Below, in pieces: positions 1-7,787 of a stretch of 9,871 nt of DNA. The translations under genes were made by a program, and so were the position numbers. Source of the DNA: Pseudomonadota bacterium (lineage in GTDB: Bacteria > Pseudomonadota > Alphaproteobacteria > Acetobacterales > Acetobacteraceae); contig JAKAZX010000122.1 of assembly GCA_021826485.1 (NCBI GenBank), forward strand, positions 1-9,871, written 5' to 3'. Under the pieces are notes generated by a model. The model was not told the origin of the DNA, did no database searches, and was given only the letters and a program-made list of their open reading frames with translations. Position 1 is the stretch's first letter, and every line of letters begins with the position of its first letter.

Positions 1-3000
1 ACGCGCCCGGCGTGCCGGCGAGGCTGACGGCGGTGGCCGAGAACGGCGCGATGCTCACCGTGCCGGCGGCGAGGCTGTCGCCCGCGATGTCGGTGATCCG
101 GTCGGCGGTCAGCGCGATGCCGCTGGCACCGGCGTTCAGCGTGGCGGCGATGGCGCCGCTGCCGAGGCTGAGCACATCGTTGGTGGCGGCGACCTCGATG
201 GTGACGCCGGTGCCGCTCAGCGTGGTCTCCAGCGTCAGGTTGCCGGCGCTGGCCAGGCGCAGCGCGCCGCCGCCGGCGGTGGCCCCGGTGACGGTGCCGA
301 TGGCGTTCAGCGTCGAGAACAGGTCGATGGAGCCGCCCGCCCCGGCGGTGAGCGCCCCGGTGGTCAGGCCGCCGCCGGTCTGGCCGATGCTGCCGGTGCC
401 GGTGGCGCTGAGCACGATGCTGGTGGTGCCGGTCAGATGCCCGGACAGGCCGAGATCGCCGGTGCTGGTCAGCCCGACCGTGTCGGCGCTGATCGGGCCG
501 GTAACGGCGAGCGACGTGGTGTTGACCACGCTGATCGCCCCGCCGGCGGTGATGCTGCCGAGCGTGCCGATGCTGTTCAGCGTGGAGCCGACAGCGAAGC
601 CCAGGGCGGCGTGGCCCTCGAGCATGCCAAGCCCGGTGACGGCGCCGCTCGCGCCCTGCGAGACGTTGCCGGCGGTGGCGGTGAGCGAGGTGGCGGTGCC
701 GGCGGCGATGGTGCCGGCGAGCGTGAGATCGCCGGTCAGCGTGCTCAGCGTGACCGAGGCGGCATTGAGCGAGCCGTTCACCGCCAGGGCGGACCCGTTC
801 GCCACCCGCAGCGACGTGCCGGCCGCGATGTCGCCGAGCGTGCCGATGGCGTTCAGCGAGGAACTCAGCGCGAACGCGCCGAAGCTGTTGCCGGTCAGCG
901 TCGCCGCGATGACGCCGCCGCCGCTCTGCACGATGCCGCCCGCCGTCGTGGTCAGCCCGACCGTGCTGGCGCTGATCGCGCCGGCGACCGCGAGCGAAGT
1001 GGCATTGACCACGGTCAGCGCGGTGCCGGCGAAGATGCCCTCGATCGTGCCGATGGCGTTCCGCGAGGAGCCGACAGCGAAGGCCAGACCGGCCCGGCCG
1101 CCGAGCGTGCCGAGCCCGGTGATGGCGCCGCCCATGCCCTGCGAGACGTTGCCGGCGGTGGCGGTGAGCGAGACGGCGGTACCGGCGGCGATGGTACCGG
1201 CGAGCGTGAGATCGCCGGTCAGCGTGCTCAGCGTGACCGAGGCGGCATTGAGCGAGCCGTTCACCGCCAGTGCCGAGCCGTTGGCCACCAGCAGCGACGG
1301 GCCGGCCCGCATGTCGCCGAGCGTGCCGATGGCGTTCAGCGTCGATCCCAGCGCGATGCTGCCGCCGGCATTCCCCAGCAGCGTACCGACGGCGAGCGGC
1401 GCGCCTGGTTCGGTGATGTTGCCCGAGGTCAGCAGATCCAGCGTGCCGGTCAGGGTGAACGGGCCGTCAAGGCTAATGCCATTCGCCTTCGTCGTGCTGC
1501 CCACCACCAGCGTGCCGGTGGCGATCTCGCTCAGCAGCGTGGCGTCGAGCAGCAGATACGCGCCCGGCGTGCCGGCGAGGCTGACGGCGTTGGCTGAGAA
1601 CGGCGCGATGGCCACCGTGCCGGCGGCGATGCTGTCGCCCGCGATGTCGGCGATGCGGTCGGCGGTCAGCAGGACGGCGCCGCCGCCGTGGGCGCTCAGC
1701 GTGGCGACGATGGCGCCGCTGCCGAGGGCGAGCACATCGTTGGTGGCCGCGACCTCGATGGTGGCGCCGGTGCCGCTCAGCGTGTTCTCCAGCGTCAGGT
1801 TGCCGCCATTGGCCAGACGCAGCGCACCCGTGCCGGCGCTGGCCCCGGCGACGGCGCCGATGGCATTGAGCGTGGAGAACAGGTCGATCGAGCCACCGGC
1901 CCCGGCGGTGAGCGTGGCGGTGCTCAGGCTGCCGCCGGTCTGGCTGATGCTGGCCCCGCCGGCGGCGGTCAGCGCGATGCCGGTGGTGCCGGTCAGGCTG
2001 CCGGACAGGCCGAGATCCCCGGTGCTGGTCAGCCCGATCGTCTCGGCGCTGAGCGCGCCCGCGACCGCAAGCCCGCTGGCATTGACCACGGTCAGCGCGG
2101 TGCCGGCGGTGATGGCGCCGAGCGTGCCGATGCTGTTGAGCGGGGAGGCGATGTCGAAGGCCAGACCCGCCTGGCCGGAGAGGACGCCGAAGCCGGTGAT
2201 GGCGCCGCCAGCCCCTTCGATGACGTTACCGGCCGCGCTCAGTGAGACGGTGGAGGCCCCGGCGATGGTGCCGGCGAGCGTCAGGTCTCCGCCGCGCGTG
2301 CTCAGCGTCACCGCGGCGGCATCGAGCGGACCGTTGACCGTCAGGGCCGAGCCGTTGACCACCAGCAGCGACGGACCTGCCGTCATGCTGCCCAGCGTGG
2401 CGATCGCGTTCAGCGTCGAGCCAAGCGCGATGCTGCCGCCGGCATGGCCCAGCAGCGTGGCGGCGGTGATGCCGCCGCCGGGTTCCGTGATGTCCCCCGC
2501 CGTCAGCAGCCGCAGATTGCCGGCGACGCCGATCGGGCCATCGACCGAGATGGCGCTGGCCGTGATGGAACTGCCCACGGTCAGCGTGCCGGTGGAGACC
2601 GCGCCGAGCAGCTGGCTGTCCACCAGCAGATACGCCCCGGCGGTGCCGCCGAGGCTGATGGCGGTGGCGGTGTAGGGCGCGATCGTCACCGAGCCGGTGC
2701 TCGGCGGCGTGCCGGCGGCGATGCTGTCACCGGCGATGTCGGTGATCCGGTCGGCCGTGAGCAGCATCGTGCCGCCGCTGGCCGTCGCTGCCAGCGACGT
2801 GGCGATGCCGCTGCCGCCGAGTGCCAGCGTGCCGCCCGATGTCGCGACCTCCAGCGTGACATTCGGGCCGCTGACGGCGTTTTGCACGGTCAGGTTGCCG
2901 CTGTCGGCCACGCGCAGCACCCCGGCGCCGGCGGAGGCCCCGGTGAGGGTGCCGATCGTGTTCAGTGTCGAGAACAGGTCGAGCGAGCCGGTGGCGTGGG

Positions 3001-5155
3001 CCGAGAGCGAATTGGTGGTGATGAGGCCCGCCGTCTGCGTGACATTGCCGTGGCTGGCTGTCAGCGCGACGCTGGTGGGGCCGATCAGATCGCCGGCGAG
3101 CGTCAGGTCGCCGGTGGCGGTGCTGAGTGTCAGGTTCGTCGCGATGAGCGGCCCGTAGACGGTCATCGCGCCGCCGGCGGCGATACCGATCGAAGGCCCG
3201 CCGGAAATTTTGTCCAGCGTCCCGATGGAGTTGAGCGTGGAGCCGAGGGCCACGCCGCCGGCCACCGCGCCCGTCAATGTCGTCACGTCGAGCGAGCCGG
3301 CGCCCTGGGTGACGGCGCCGGTGCTGTTCGCGGTCAGCCCGAGCAGGGCTGTGCTGATGACGGCCGTGCCGAGCGATATTCCGCCGCTGCCGGCCTGCAG
3401 GCTGACGGTGGGCGCCAGCAGCGTGGCGCCGGTCAGCGTGATCGTCCCCGCCGTGCCGGAGATCAGGGTCAGCCCGGCGGTGGTGTTGGCGTTCAGCGTG
3501 ACGGTGGGTTCCACCACCAGGCTGCCGAACGACTGCAGGGCCACCGCGCCGGTGGTGGTGAAGTTCACCGACGCCTGAACGTCCACCAGCGTCTGTGCTT
3601 GCAGCAGGATATTGCCGCTGCCGATGCTTTCCAGCGCGCCGGCCGAGACGGTGGTGGTGCTGTTGGTGCCGTGCAGGTTGCTCGGGATGATGCCCGTCCT
3701 GGTCAGCGTGGAATCGTCGGCGCCGGTCCCGTTGGCGCCGGCCACGATGTCGAGCGTGCCGGGATCGAACAGCACGGTGCCGGCGGCGCCGCGCGGCGCC
3801 GAGAGATCGACGACGCCGGAAAATCCGAGCGTTCCACCGGAGATTTCGACAAATCCGCCATCGCCGCCACCGGGACCGCCGCGCACGGAAATGCCGCCGG
3901 CCATCACGGTGCTGTCGGTCGAAAGCACGGTGACATGCCCGCCATTGCCGGCGCCGGTGGCGTCGGCGGCGATGCGGGCGCCGGCGGCGAGCGTGACCCC
4001 GCGCGAGGTGCGCGTGGGCTTGACCTTGGCCCCGCCGGTCGCGCGCGCCAGCGTGGTGCCGAGCGCCACCGTGCCGCCACCGGCCGCGCCCGAGGCGTCG
4101 ATGACGGCGCCCTTGGCGATGCTGGCCGTCCCGCTCGGCAGGATCTGGATCTTTCCGCCCTGGGTGCCGGCCTGCGTGCCCTGCGCCAGCAGGTTGCCGC
4201 TGACGGCGATATTGCCGCCGATGCCCTCGACCAGGATCGTGCCAGTCCGGCTGCCCCGGCTTGGCGCGGCGATGCTGCCGCCGGCATCGATCAGGGTCTG
4301 CACCACGCCGTCGGCGGCGCGCGCGGTGAGCTGCACCGTGCCGCCCTCGGCCATGATGGTGCCGCTGTTGGTGACGAGGGCGGTGCCGCCGCCCGGCCCA
4401 TGCGTCACCTGGCCGGTGACGTCGATCGCCACCAGCCCGTCGCCGTACAGGTCGAGCGTGTGCGTCATCGCGCCGGCGAGCACGACATGGCCGAGCTTGG
4501 CGTTGATGACACCGGAATTGGCGACCTGCGGCGCCACCAGGGCGGCAAGCCCCGCCTGTGCCACGGTGATGGTGCCGGCGTTGTCGATGCGCGCGCCCGG
4601 ATGCGCCGCCTGATCGAACACCATCCGGCCGGCCATGAAATTCTTGTCGGTCATGCCGGCGGCGGAAACCACGAGGCCGGCCGTGTTGACCTGGGCGCCC
4701 TTGTAGAAGGTCACGCCGTCCTGGTTGATCAGGATGACCTGGCCGTTGGCATCGATGCGCCCGGCGATCTGCGACGGATTGGGCCCGACGACGCGGTTGA
4801 GCGCCACCGCGTTCGGCGAGGGCTGGACGAAATCCACCGTCTGCTTGGCGCCGACGTTGAAGCTGTTCCAGTTGATCGCGGCACGCTGCGTGGTCTGGGT
4901 GATGGTGGTCGTGGTGGCGGTGTTGGCGATGGTGGCGGCACCGGCGGTGACGCTGCCGCCGAGCGGGCGGGCATTGGGGGCGGGTTGCGCGCGCGCCTGC
5001 GGCGCGAAGGCGAGCGCGGCCAGGATCGCGGTGCCCGCCAGCAGCCCCGCGCGCGCACGGCCCGCGCGCACGGCATCGCTGAACATTCCGGGACTGCCCC
5101 CCTTGCCCTTGCGGGAGGGAGCTTCGATCGGCGGCGCCGCGTTCGCGTGGGTCAT
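1..5155 (-). CDS. TpsA-type secreted filamentous haemagglutinin-like adhesin, partial (C-terminus beyond left edge)
   Basis: This is probably the large exoprotein of a two-partner secretion system: it would enter the periplasm by Sec, cross the outer membrane through the adjacent TpsB and fold outside as a long beta-helix. The frame is open from 5155 to position 1 (1718 full codons, no stop). Residues 24-56 look like a signal peptide (basic stretch, LLAGTAILAALAF core, ARA|Q cleavage near 56/57). Residues about 65-235 resemble the haemagglutination-activity (TPS) domain, with INWNSFNVG at 94-102, GPNPSQIAGRIDANG at 124-138 and NQDGVTF at 144-150. The rest is Gly/Ala/Thr/Ser/Leu-rich beta-helix repeat sequence. 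I see no cysteine in the visible part, as is usual for TpsA proteins. Start chosen: ATG 5155, with AAAAGG at 5164-5169, eight bases upstream. Alternatives are ATG 5173, overlapping the tpsB stop, and ATG 5086, which begins directly at the classic signal peptide. The family call is strong; the ligand is unknown. Confidence 0.9.
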   Translation of the reverse strand, partial: MTHANAAPPIEAPSRKGKGGSPGMFSDAVRAGRARAGLLAGTAILAALAFAPQARAQPAPNARPLGGSVTAGAATIANTATTTTITQTTQRAAINWNSFNVGAKQTVDFVQPSPNAVALNRVVGPNPSQIAGRIDANGQVILINQDGVTFYKGAQVNTAGLVVSAAGMTDKNFMAGRMVFDQAAHPGARIDNAGTITVAQAGLAALVAPQVANSGVINAKLGHVVLAGAMTHTLDLYGDGLVAIDVTGQVTHGPGGGTALVTNSGTIMAEGGTVQLTARAADGVVQTLIDAGGSIAAPSRGSRTGTILVEGIGGNIAVSGNLLAQGTQAGTQGGKIQILPSGTASIAKGAVIDASGAAGGGTVALGTTLARATGGAKVKPTRTSRGVTLAAGARIAADATGAGNGGHVTVLSTDSTVMAGGISVRGGPGGGDGGFVEISGGTLGFSGVVDLSAPRGAAGTVLFDPGTLDIVAGANGTGADDSTLTRTGIIPSNLHGTNSTTTVSAGALESIGSGNILLQAQTLVDVQASVNFTTTGAVALQSFGSLVVEPTVTLNANTTAGLTLISGTAGTITLTGATLLAPTVSLQAGSGGISLGTAVISTALLGLTANSTGAVTQGAGSLDVTTLTGAVAGGVALGSTLNSIGTLDKISGGPSIGIAAGGAMTVYGPLIATNLTLSTATGDLTLAGDLIGPTSVALTASHGNVTQTAGLITTNSLSAHATGSLDLFSTLNTIGTLTGASAGAGVLRVADSGNLTVQNAVSGPNVTLEVATSGGTLALGGSGIATSLAATASGGTMLLTADRITDIAGDSIAAGTPPSTGSVTIAPYTATAISLGGTAGAYLLVDSQLLGAVSTGTLTVGSSITASAISVDGPIGVAGNLRLLTAGDITEPGGGITAATLLGHAGGSIALGSTLNAIATLGSMTAGPSLLVVNGSALTVNGPLDAAAVTLSTRGGDLTLAGTIAGASTVSLSAAGNVIEGAGGAITGFGVLSGQAGLAFDIASPLNSIGTLGAITAGTALTVVNASGLAVAGALSAETIGLTSTGDLGLSGSLTGTTGIALTAAGGASISQTGGSLSTATLTAGAGGSIDLFSTLNAIGAVAGASAGTGALRLANGGNLTLENTLSGTGATIEVAATNDVLALGSGAIVATLSAHGGGAVLLTADRIADIAGDSIAAGTVAIAPFSANAVSLAGTPGAYLLLDATLLSEIATGTLVVGSTTKANGISLDGPFTLTGTLDLLTSGNITEPGAPLAVGTLLGNAGGSIALGSTLNAIGTLGDMRAGPSLLVANGSALAVNGSLNAASVTLSTLTGDLTLAGTIAAGTAVSLTATAGNVSQGMGGAITGLGTLGGRAGLAFAVGSSRNAIGTIEGIFAGTALTVVNATSLAVAGAISASTVGLTTTAGGIVQSGGGVIAATLTGNSFGAFALSSSLNAIGTLGDIAAGTSLRVANGSALAVNGSLNAASVTLSTLTGDLTLAGTIAAGTATSLTATAGNVSQGASGAVTGLGMLEGHAALGFAVGSTLNSIGTLGSITAGGAISVVNTTSLAVTGPISADTVGLTSTGDLGLSGHLTGTTSIVLSATGTGSIGQTGGGLTTGALTAGAGGSIDLFSTLNAIGTVTGATAGGGALRLASAGNLTLETTLSGTGVTIEVAATNDVLSLGSGAIAATLNAGASGIALTADRITDIAGDSLAAGTVSIAPFSATAVSLAGTPGA
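294..3235 (-). repeat. Tandem ~90-residue beta-helix repeats inside the adhesin, marked by LNxIGTL-like motifs
   Basis: Ten copies of a marker reading LNAIGT/LNSIGT (variants RNAIGT, LNAIAT, LNAIGAV) lie on the minus strand, at plus coordinates 294, 564, 840, 1047, 1323, 1854, 2124, 2397, 2949 and 3219 (left end of each 17-base marker). Spacings are 270, 276, 207, 276, 531, 270, 273, 552 and 270 bases, all multiples of three. This gives a unit of about 90-92 residues, with the 531 and 552 gaps spanning a divergent unit that lacks the marker. A second marker (DRITDIAGDS, at about plus 61, 1618 and 2710) defines larger periods of 1557 and 1092 bases. Units typically carry phrases such as DLTLAGTI and LSGSLTGT. 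The repeats presumably form successive beta-helix turns that lengthen the fibre. Confidence 0.85.
541..1383 (-). repeat. Recent in-frame 483-bp tandem duplication within the adhesin repeats
   Basis: The segment at about 541-900 matches about 1024-1383 at a constant offset of 483 bases (161 codons). The core at 661-787 against 1144-1270 differs by about four substitutions in 127 bases, much closer than other repeat copies in the array. A more diverged third copy of the same block lies near 2101-2345. The 483 bases equal one 207-base plus one 276-base marker interval, so two repeat units were duplicated together and the frame was kept. Outer limits of the duplication are approximate because similarity fades at both ends. 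Confidence 0.8.
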
Positions 5156-5175
5156 GGCCGCTGCCTTTTGCATCA
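5156..5175 (-). promoter_or_regulatory. tpsB-tpsA junction: TGATG overlap and internal ribosome binding site
   Basis: The tpsB stop TGA (5175-5173) shares its A with an ATG (5173-5171) in the tpsA frame, a typical signature of translational coupling. That ATG has no obvious Shine-Dalgarno sequence. Six codons later a second ATG (5155) is preceded at eight bases by AAAAGG (plus 5164-5169). Either re-initiation at 5173 or ribosome binding for 5155 would couple adhesin synthesis to its transporter. The two starts differ by only six residues ahead of an already long N-terminal extension. Confidence 0.6.
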
Positions 5176-6894
5176 GAACCGCGTCAGCACGCGCCAGAGG
5201 AACGTGCCGGCGTTGAGCGCCGAAATGGTCGGGCCGCTGCCGGTCGGGTAGCGGTTGAGCCGGGCGGCGGCGAGCAGATCGACCTCGGCATAGCTGGTCG
5301 CGGTGACGCGCGCGCCGATGCCGCTGGAGGCGGCGCGCACGCTCAGCGATTGCGCATCGTGCTGCCAGGTCTCGCCCCAGTCGTAGAACCCGTAGATCTG
5401 CACGGGCACCGGCGTGGGCAGCGAGACCGCGCTGAGATCGGCGCTGGTGTTGAAATCCAGCTCGATCGTCGCGGTCAGCACGCGGTCGCCGGTGATGATG
5501 CCGGATTCATAGCCGCGCAGGTATTGCAGCCCGCCGAGATAGAATTCCTCGGCCGGCGGCATGATGGCATTGGTGAACTGCCCGGCCACCACGCCGAGCA
5601 ACGCGACGCTGGCGCCCTCGTAGGGCGAGAACAGCGTCTGCGAGCGGCTGACGCGGGCATCGACCTTGAGGAAATCCACCGTCTCGCCGGTGCGCGGCAG
5701 GCCGGCGGCACCGTCCTGGCTGGCGCCGAGCCCGGCCAGCCCCTTGGACAGCCGCACCGAAACCTCGTTGACGGCGCCACGCCCGGCACCGAGCAGCAGG
5801 TCCGAACGCGCGTAGTCGCCGCCGATCCGCGCGATGCGCAGCGAATCGAAGCTGGCGCGGGCGCGCGTGCCGTTGGACAGCAGGCCGATCTCGGATTCGA
5901 TCGCGTCGAGGCTGGTGTACAGGTCGAGGGTTTCGTTGCGCGCGCGGATTGCCGGGAAGGTCAGCGCCGTGCCGAAGACGTTGGTGATGCCGAGATAGCC
6001 CTCCAGCGCCAGCGGCCCGGTCGGCGCGGTCTGGCCGCTGCCGCCGTACACGCGCAGCTTGAGGCCGTTGTCGCCGATGAAGAACTCGCTCGCGGCCTGC
6101 CCGAAGGTCTGGCTGTTCGGCCAGGTGTGGTACAACGAGACCTCGGTGCGCTCGCCGTAGGAGGTGAAGCTGTTGGCGTCCGCCACCAGCAGCGATTCGA
6201 TCGGGCCGGTGTAGCGCGACGAGTAGTTGTCGGTGGTCAGCAGCCCGCTGATCGCCGCGCGCGCGACCTCGGCGATCAGCGTCATCGCGCCGGGATCGCC
6301 GGGCACCGGTTGCAGCACCGCGTGCAGGCTCACCCCGGGGACGCTTTGCGCCAGCAGCAGGTAGCGTTCGAGCGTCGCCTCGTCGATCGGGGTCTTTTCC
6401 GTCAGGCGTTGCAGGAATCGCAACACGCGGGAGCCGGCGGGGCCGATGTCCGCGGAGAGTTTCACCTCGGCGATGCGGCCCTCGGTGACCAGGAAGCGCA
6501 GTGCCCCGCTGGCATCGATGTTGACCGAGACGCCGCTGAGCACGTAGCCGTCCTCCCGGTAGCGCCGCAGGATGGCGGCGCGCGCCGCCTCGATGCGCGC
6601 CAGCGGCACGGCGGGGCCGATCAGCCCCGGGCCGGCGAGGGCGAGGATCTCCGCGCGCTTATAGGCGGTCACACCCTCCACCGCGACGCCGCGCACGGTC
6701 ACGTCCGCCGCCGGCACGGGCTTGGCCGGCTGCTCGGGCGCGGGCAGCGTGGGGATGGACACGGCGGGCGGCGGCAACGGCTCGACCCGCGGCAGCGGCG
6801 AGCCGGCGGGGGGCGGCGGCGGCAACTGCGCCAGAGCCGGGCCACCCAGCCCCCCGAGCAGCGCCGCCAGCAATATTGTTTCCCTGCGAAGCAC
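5173..6894 (-). CDS. TpsB outer-membrane transporter of two-partner secretion (ShlB/FhaC/HecB family)
   Basis: This 573-residue Omp85-superfamily pore should recognise the TPS domain of the downstream adhesin and pass it through the outer membrane. Residues 1-22 form a signal peptide (RRETILLAALLGG, cleavage near ALA|Q). Residues about 24-60 are a proline-rich linker. Two POTRA-like domains follow: about 64-141 (VTVRGVAVEGVTAYKR at the start, YREDGYVLSGVSV inside) and about 142-212. The rest is an amphipathic 16-strand-type beta-barrel. LRGYE at 459-463 is the conserved lid-loop motif (V/LRGY), FYDWG at 503-507 is the conserved strand motif, and the protein ends in a terminal Phe, as outer-membrane barrels do. 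Length is normal for the family. The start is GTG 6894, which places the signal peptide at the N-terminus; the next in-frame stop upstream is at 6943-6945. GGGGA lies five bases before the GTG. It is the first gene of the tpsB-tpsA operon and overlaps the next start by one base. Confidence 0.94.
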   Translation of the reverse strand: MLRRETILLAALLGGLGGPALAQLPPPPPAGSPLPRVEPLPPPAVSIPTLPAPEQPAKPVPAADVTVRGVAVEGVTAYKRAEILALAGPGLIGPAVPLARIEAARAAILRRYREDGYVLSGVSVNIDASGALRFLVTEGRIAEVKLSADIGPAGSRVLRFLQRLTEKTPIDEATLERYLLLAQSVPGVSLHAVLQPVPGDPGAMTLIAEVARAAISGLLTTDNYSSRYTGPIESLLVADANSFTSYGERTEVSLYHTWPNSQTFGQAASEFFIGDNGLKLRVYGGSGQTAPTGPLALEGYLGITNVFGTALTFPAIRARNETLDLYTSLDAIESEIGLLSNGTRARASFDSLRIARIGGDYARSDLLLGAGRGAVNEVSVRLSKGLAGLGASQDGAAGLPRTGETVDFLKVDARVSRSQTLFSPYEGASVALLGVVAGQFTNAIMPPAEEFYLGGLQYLRGYESGIITGDRVLTATIELDFNTSADLSAVSLPTPVPVQIYGFYDWGETWQHDAQSLSVRAASSGIGARVTATSYAEVDLLAAARLNRYPTGSGPTISALNAGTFLWRVLTRF

Positions 6895-7091
6895 CCTGGT
6901 CCCCGGCGACGTGAGCGGTGTTGCGTTACGTTGCAGCAGTTGTCACGGGGCCGCGAACGGTCCGTCAAGCGCCTTGTTGCCGGGCCCGCTCGATCCTGCG
7001 CGCGATGCCGCCTTATATCCAGCCCGTTGAGCGCGCACCGGCGAAACTGCTACCCCTGGACCCGCGAGAAACGCGAAGGGGCGAGCGCGCG
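6895..7091. promoter_or_regulatory. Divergent intergenic region between tpsB and the DUF4337-like gene; weak promoter candidate for tpsB
   Basis: These 197 bases separate two divergent start codons, so both promoters should lie here. On the minus strand TTGACG (plus 6963-6968) is a good -35 match. At a 17-base spacing it is followed only by a poor -10, TGACAA (plus 6940-6945), about 45 bases before the GTG. A TATAAG on the minus strand near 7013-7022 lacks a convincing -35. For the plus-strand gene I see no clear promoter. No operator or riboswitch fold is evident. Confidence 0.3.
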
Positions 7092-7664
7092 ATGAGCACC
7101 GAGGAACATGCCGAGCATGCCGAGCACGCGGCGGAGCACGGCAACAAACCGGCGGCGTTGCTGATCGCGGTGATGGCCGCGGTGCTGGCGATATGCCAGC
7201 AGCAAGCCAAGCGGGCGGAGATTTCGGTGGAGGCGAACGCGGTGCTCGCCGCCGACACCTGGAACGAATACCAGGCCAAGTCGGTGCGCTCGGCGATCGC
7301 GCACGATCTGGAACGGGTGGCCGGCACGCTCGACACCCCGGCCGACCCCGCGCGCGCGGCCGAGCGCGCCCAGACGATCAAGCAGTTGCGCGAGGACCGC
7401 GAACACTACGACAACGACACGAAAACCGGCAAGGAGGCGCTCGGCACGCGGGCACATGCCTATGAGGTGGTGCGCGACCACTCGCTGGAACGCGCGCACA
7501 CCTACGACAACGCCGCCGCCGCGCTGGAACTCGGCATCGTGCTGTCCACCGCCTCGGTCATCACCTCGGCGCGCGCGCTGCTGCTGTTCGCGGCCCTGAT
7601 GGGCGCGGTCGGGCTGGTGCTCGGCGTGTTCGGCGCGGTGGCGCCGGAGATGGTGGTGTTCTGA
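7092..7664 (+). CDS. DUF4337-like small membrane protein
   Basis: This 190-residue protein has a histidine- and glutamate-rich N-terminus (EEHAEHAEHAAEH), a first membrane segment at about 20-36 (PAALLIAVMAAVLAIC), and a long soluble helical section at about 37-140 with WNEYQAKSVR at 57-66 and LREDREHYDNDTKTGKEAL. Two C-terminal membrane segments follow at about 142-161 and 163-184. This architecture, including the W-x-x-YQAKS region after the first helix, matches the DUF4337 family as I know it, whose function is not established. ATG 7092 is chosen because the family-like N-terminus begins there. AAGGG lies about 11 bases upstream, a slightly long spacing. The frame is open upstream to 6918, but that extension looks non-coding and lies in the shared intergenic region. 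The gene is divergent from tpsB and convergent with the methyltransferase, so a functional link to either is not implied. Confidence 0.8.
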   Translation: MSTEEHAEHAEHAAEHGNKPAALLIAVMAAVLAICQQQAKRAEISVEANAVLAADTWNEYQAKSVRSAIAHDLERVAGTLDTPADPARAAERAQTIKQLREDREHYDNDTKTGKEALGTRAHAYEVVRDHSLERAHTYDNAAAALELGIVLSTASVITSARALLLFAALMGAVGLVLGVFGAVAPEMVVF

Positions 7665-7726
7665 GGCGGGGCGAGCAAGTGGTGGAACAGCCTGAGCAGG
7701 CCCCCTCTTGCCGAAGAGACCTACGA

Positions 7727-7787
7727 ATGGGGATCAAAGGGGCTCAGCCCCTTTGCGGCTCCAGGGCGGAGCCCTGGCCTTCCCCAT
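7727..7787. terminator. Compact multi-hairpin element between convergent genes; probable bidirectional terminator or REP-like palindrome
   Basis: Two perfect hairpins sit side by side. CAAAGGGGC (7735-7743) pairs with GCCCCTTTG (7747-7755) around a three-base loop. CCAGGGC (7761-7767) pairs with GCCCTGG (7771-7777) around GGA. They are flanked by a further complementary pair, ATGGGG (7727-7732) and CCCCAT (7782-7787), which could close a cloverleaf-like fold. The first loop (7744-7746) is exactly the methyltransferase stop codon on the minus strand, and the second hairpin lies in its last codons. The position between two converging genes fits transcription termination, but there is no clear U-run on either strand. 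The alternative is a dispersed palindromic repeat. Confidence 0.6.

Noticed and set aside
12..2675. 887-residue open frame on the plus strand
   Set aside because: Antisense shadow of the adhesin. It is a low-complexity Ala/Pro/Val/Ser protein that mirrors the repeats, without a ribosome site or recognisable domain. The minus frame gives a coherent TpsA protein through the same region.
294..3235. Possible CRISPR or satellite array
   Set aside because: The periodic units are coding, in frame, about 270 bases long and diverged. There are no short direct repeats with unique spacers.
2444..5251. 935-residue plus-strand frame, plus the frames at 437-1597 and 1688-2245
   Set aside because: Arg/Gly/Asp/Ala-rich sequences typical of off-frame reading in GC-rich DNA. 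They run antisense to the adhesin and into tpsB and show no domain.
6918..7091. 58-residue N-terminal extension of the DUF4337-like protein
   Set aside because: The extension has no family-like sequence and lies in the region needed for divergent promoters. The expected N-terminus begins at ATG 7092.
5350..7095. 581-residue plus-strand frame
   Set aside because: Antisense to tpsB, which has clear POTRA, LRGY and FYDWG features. The frame also crosses the divergent promoter region.
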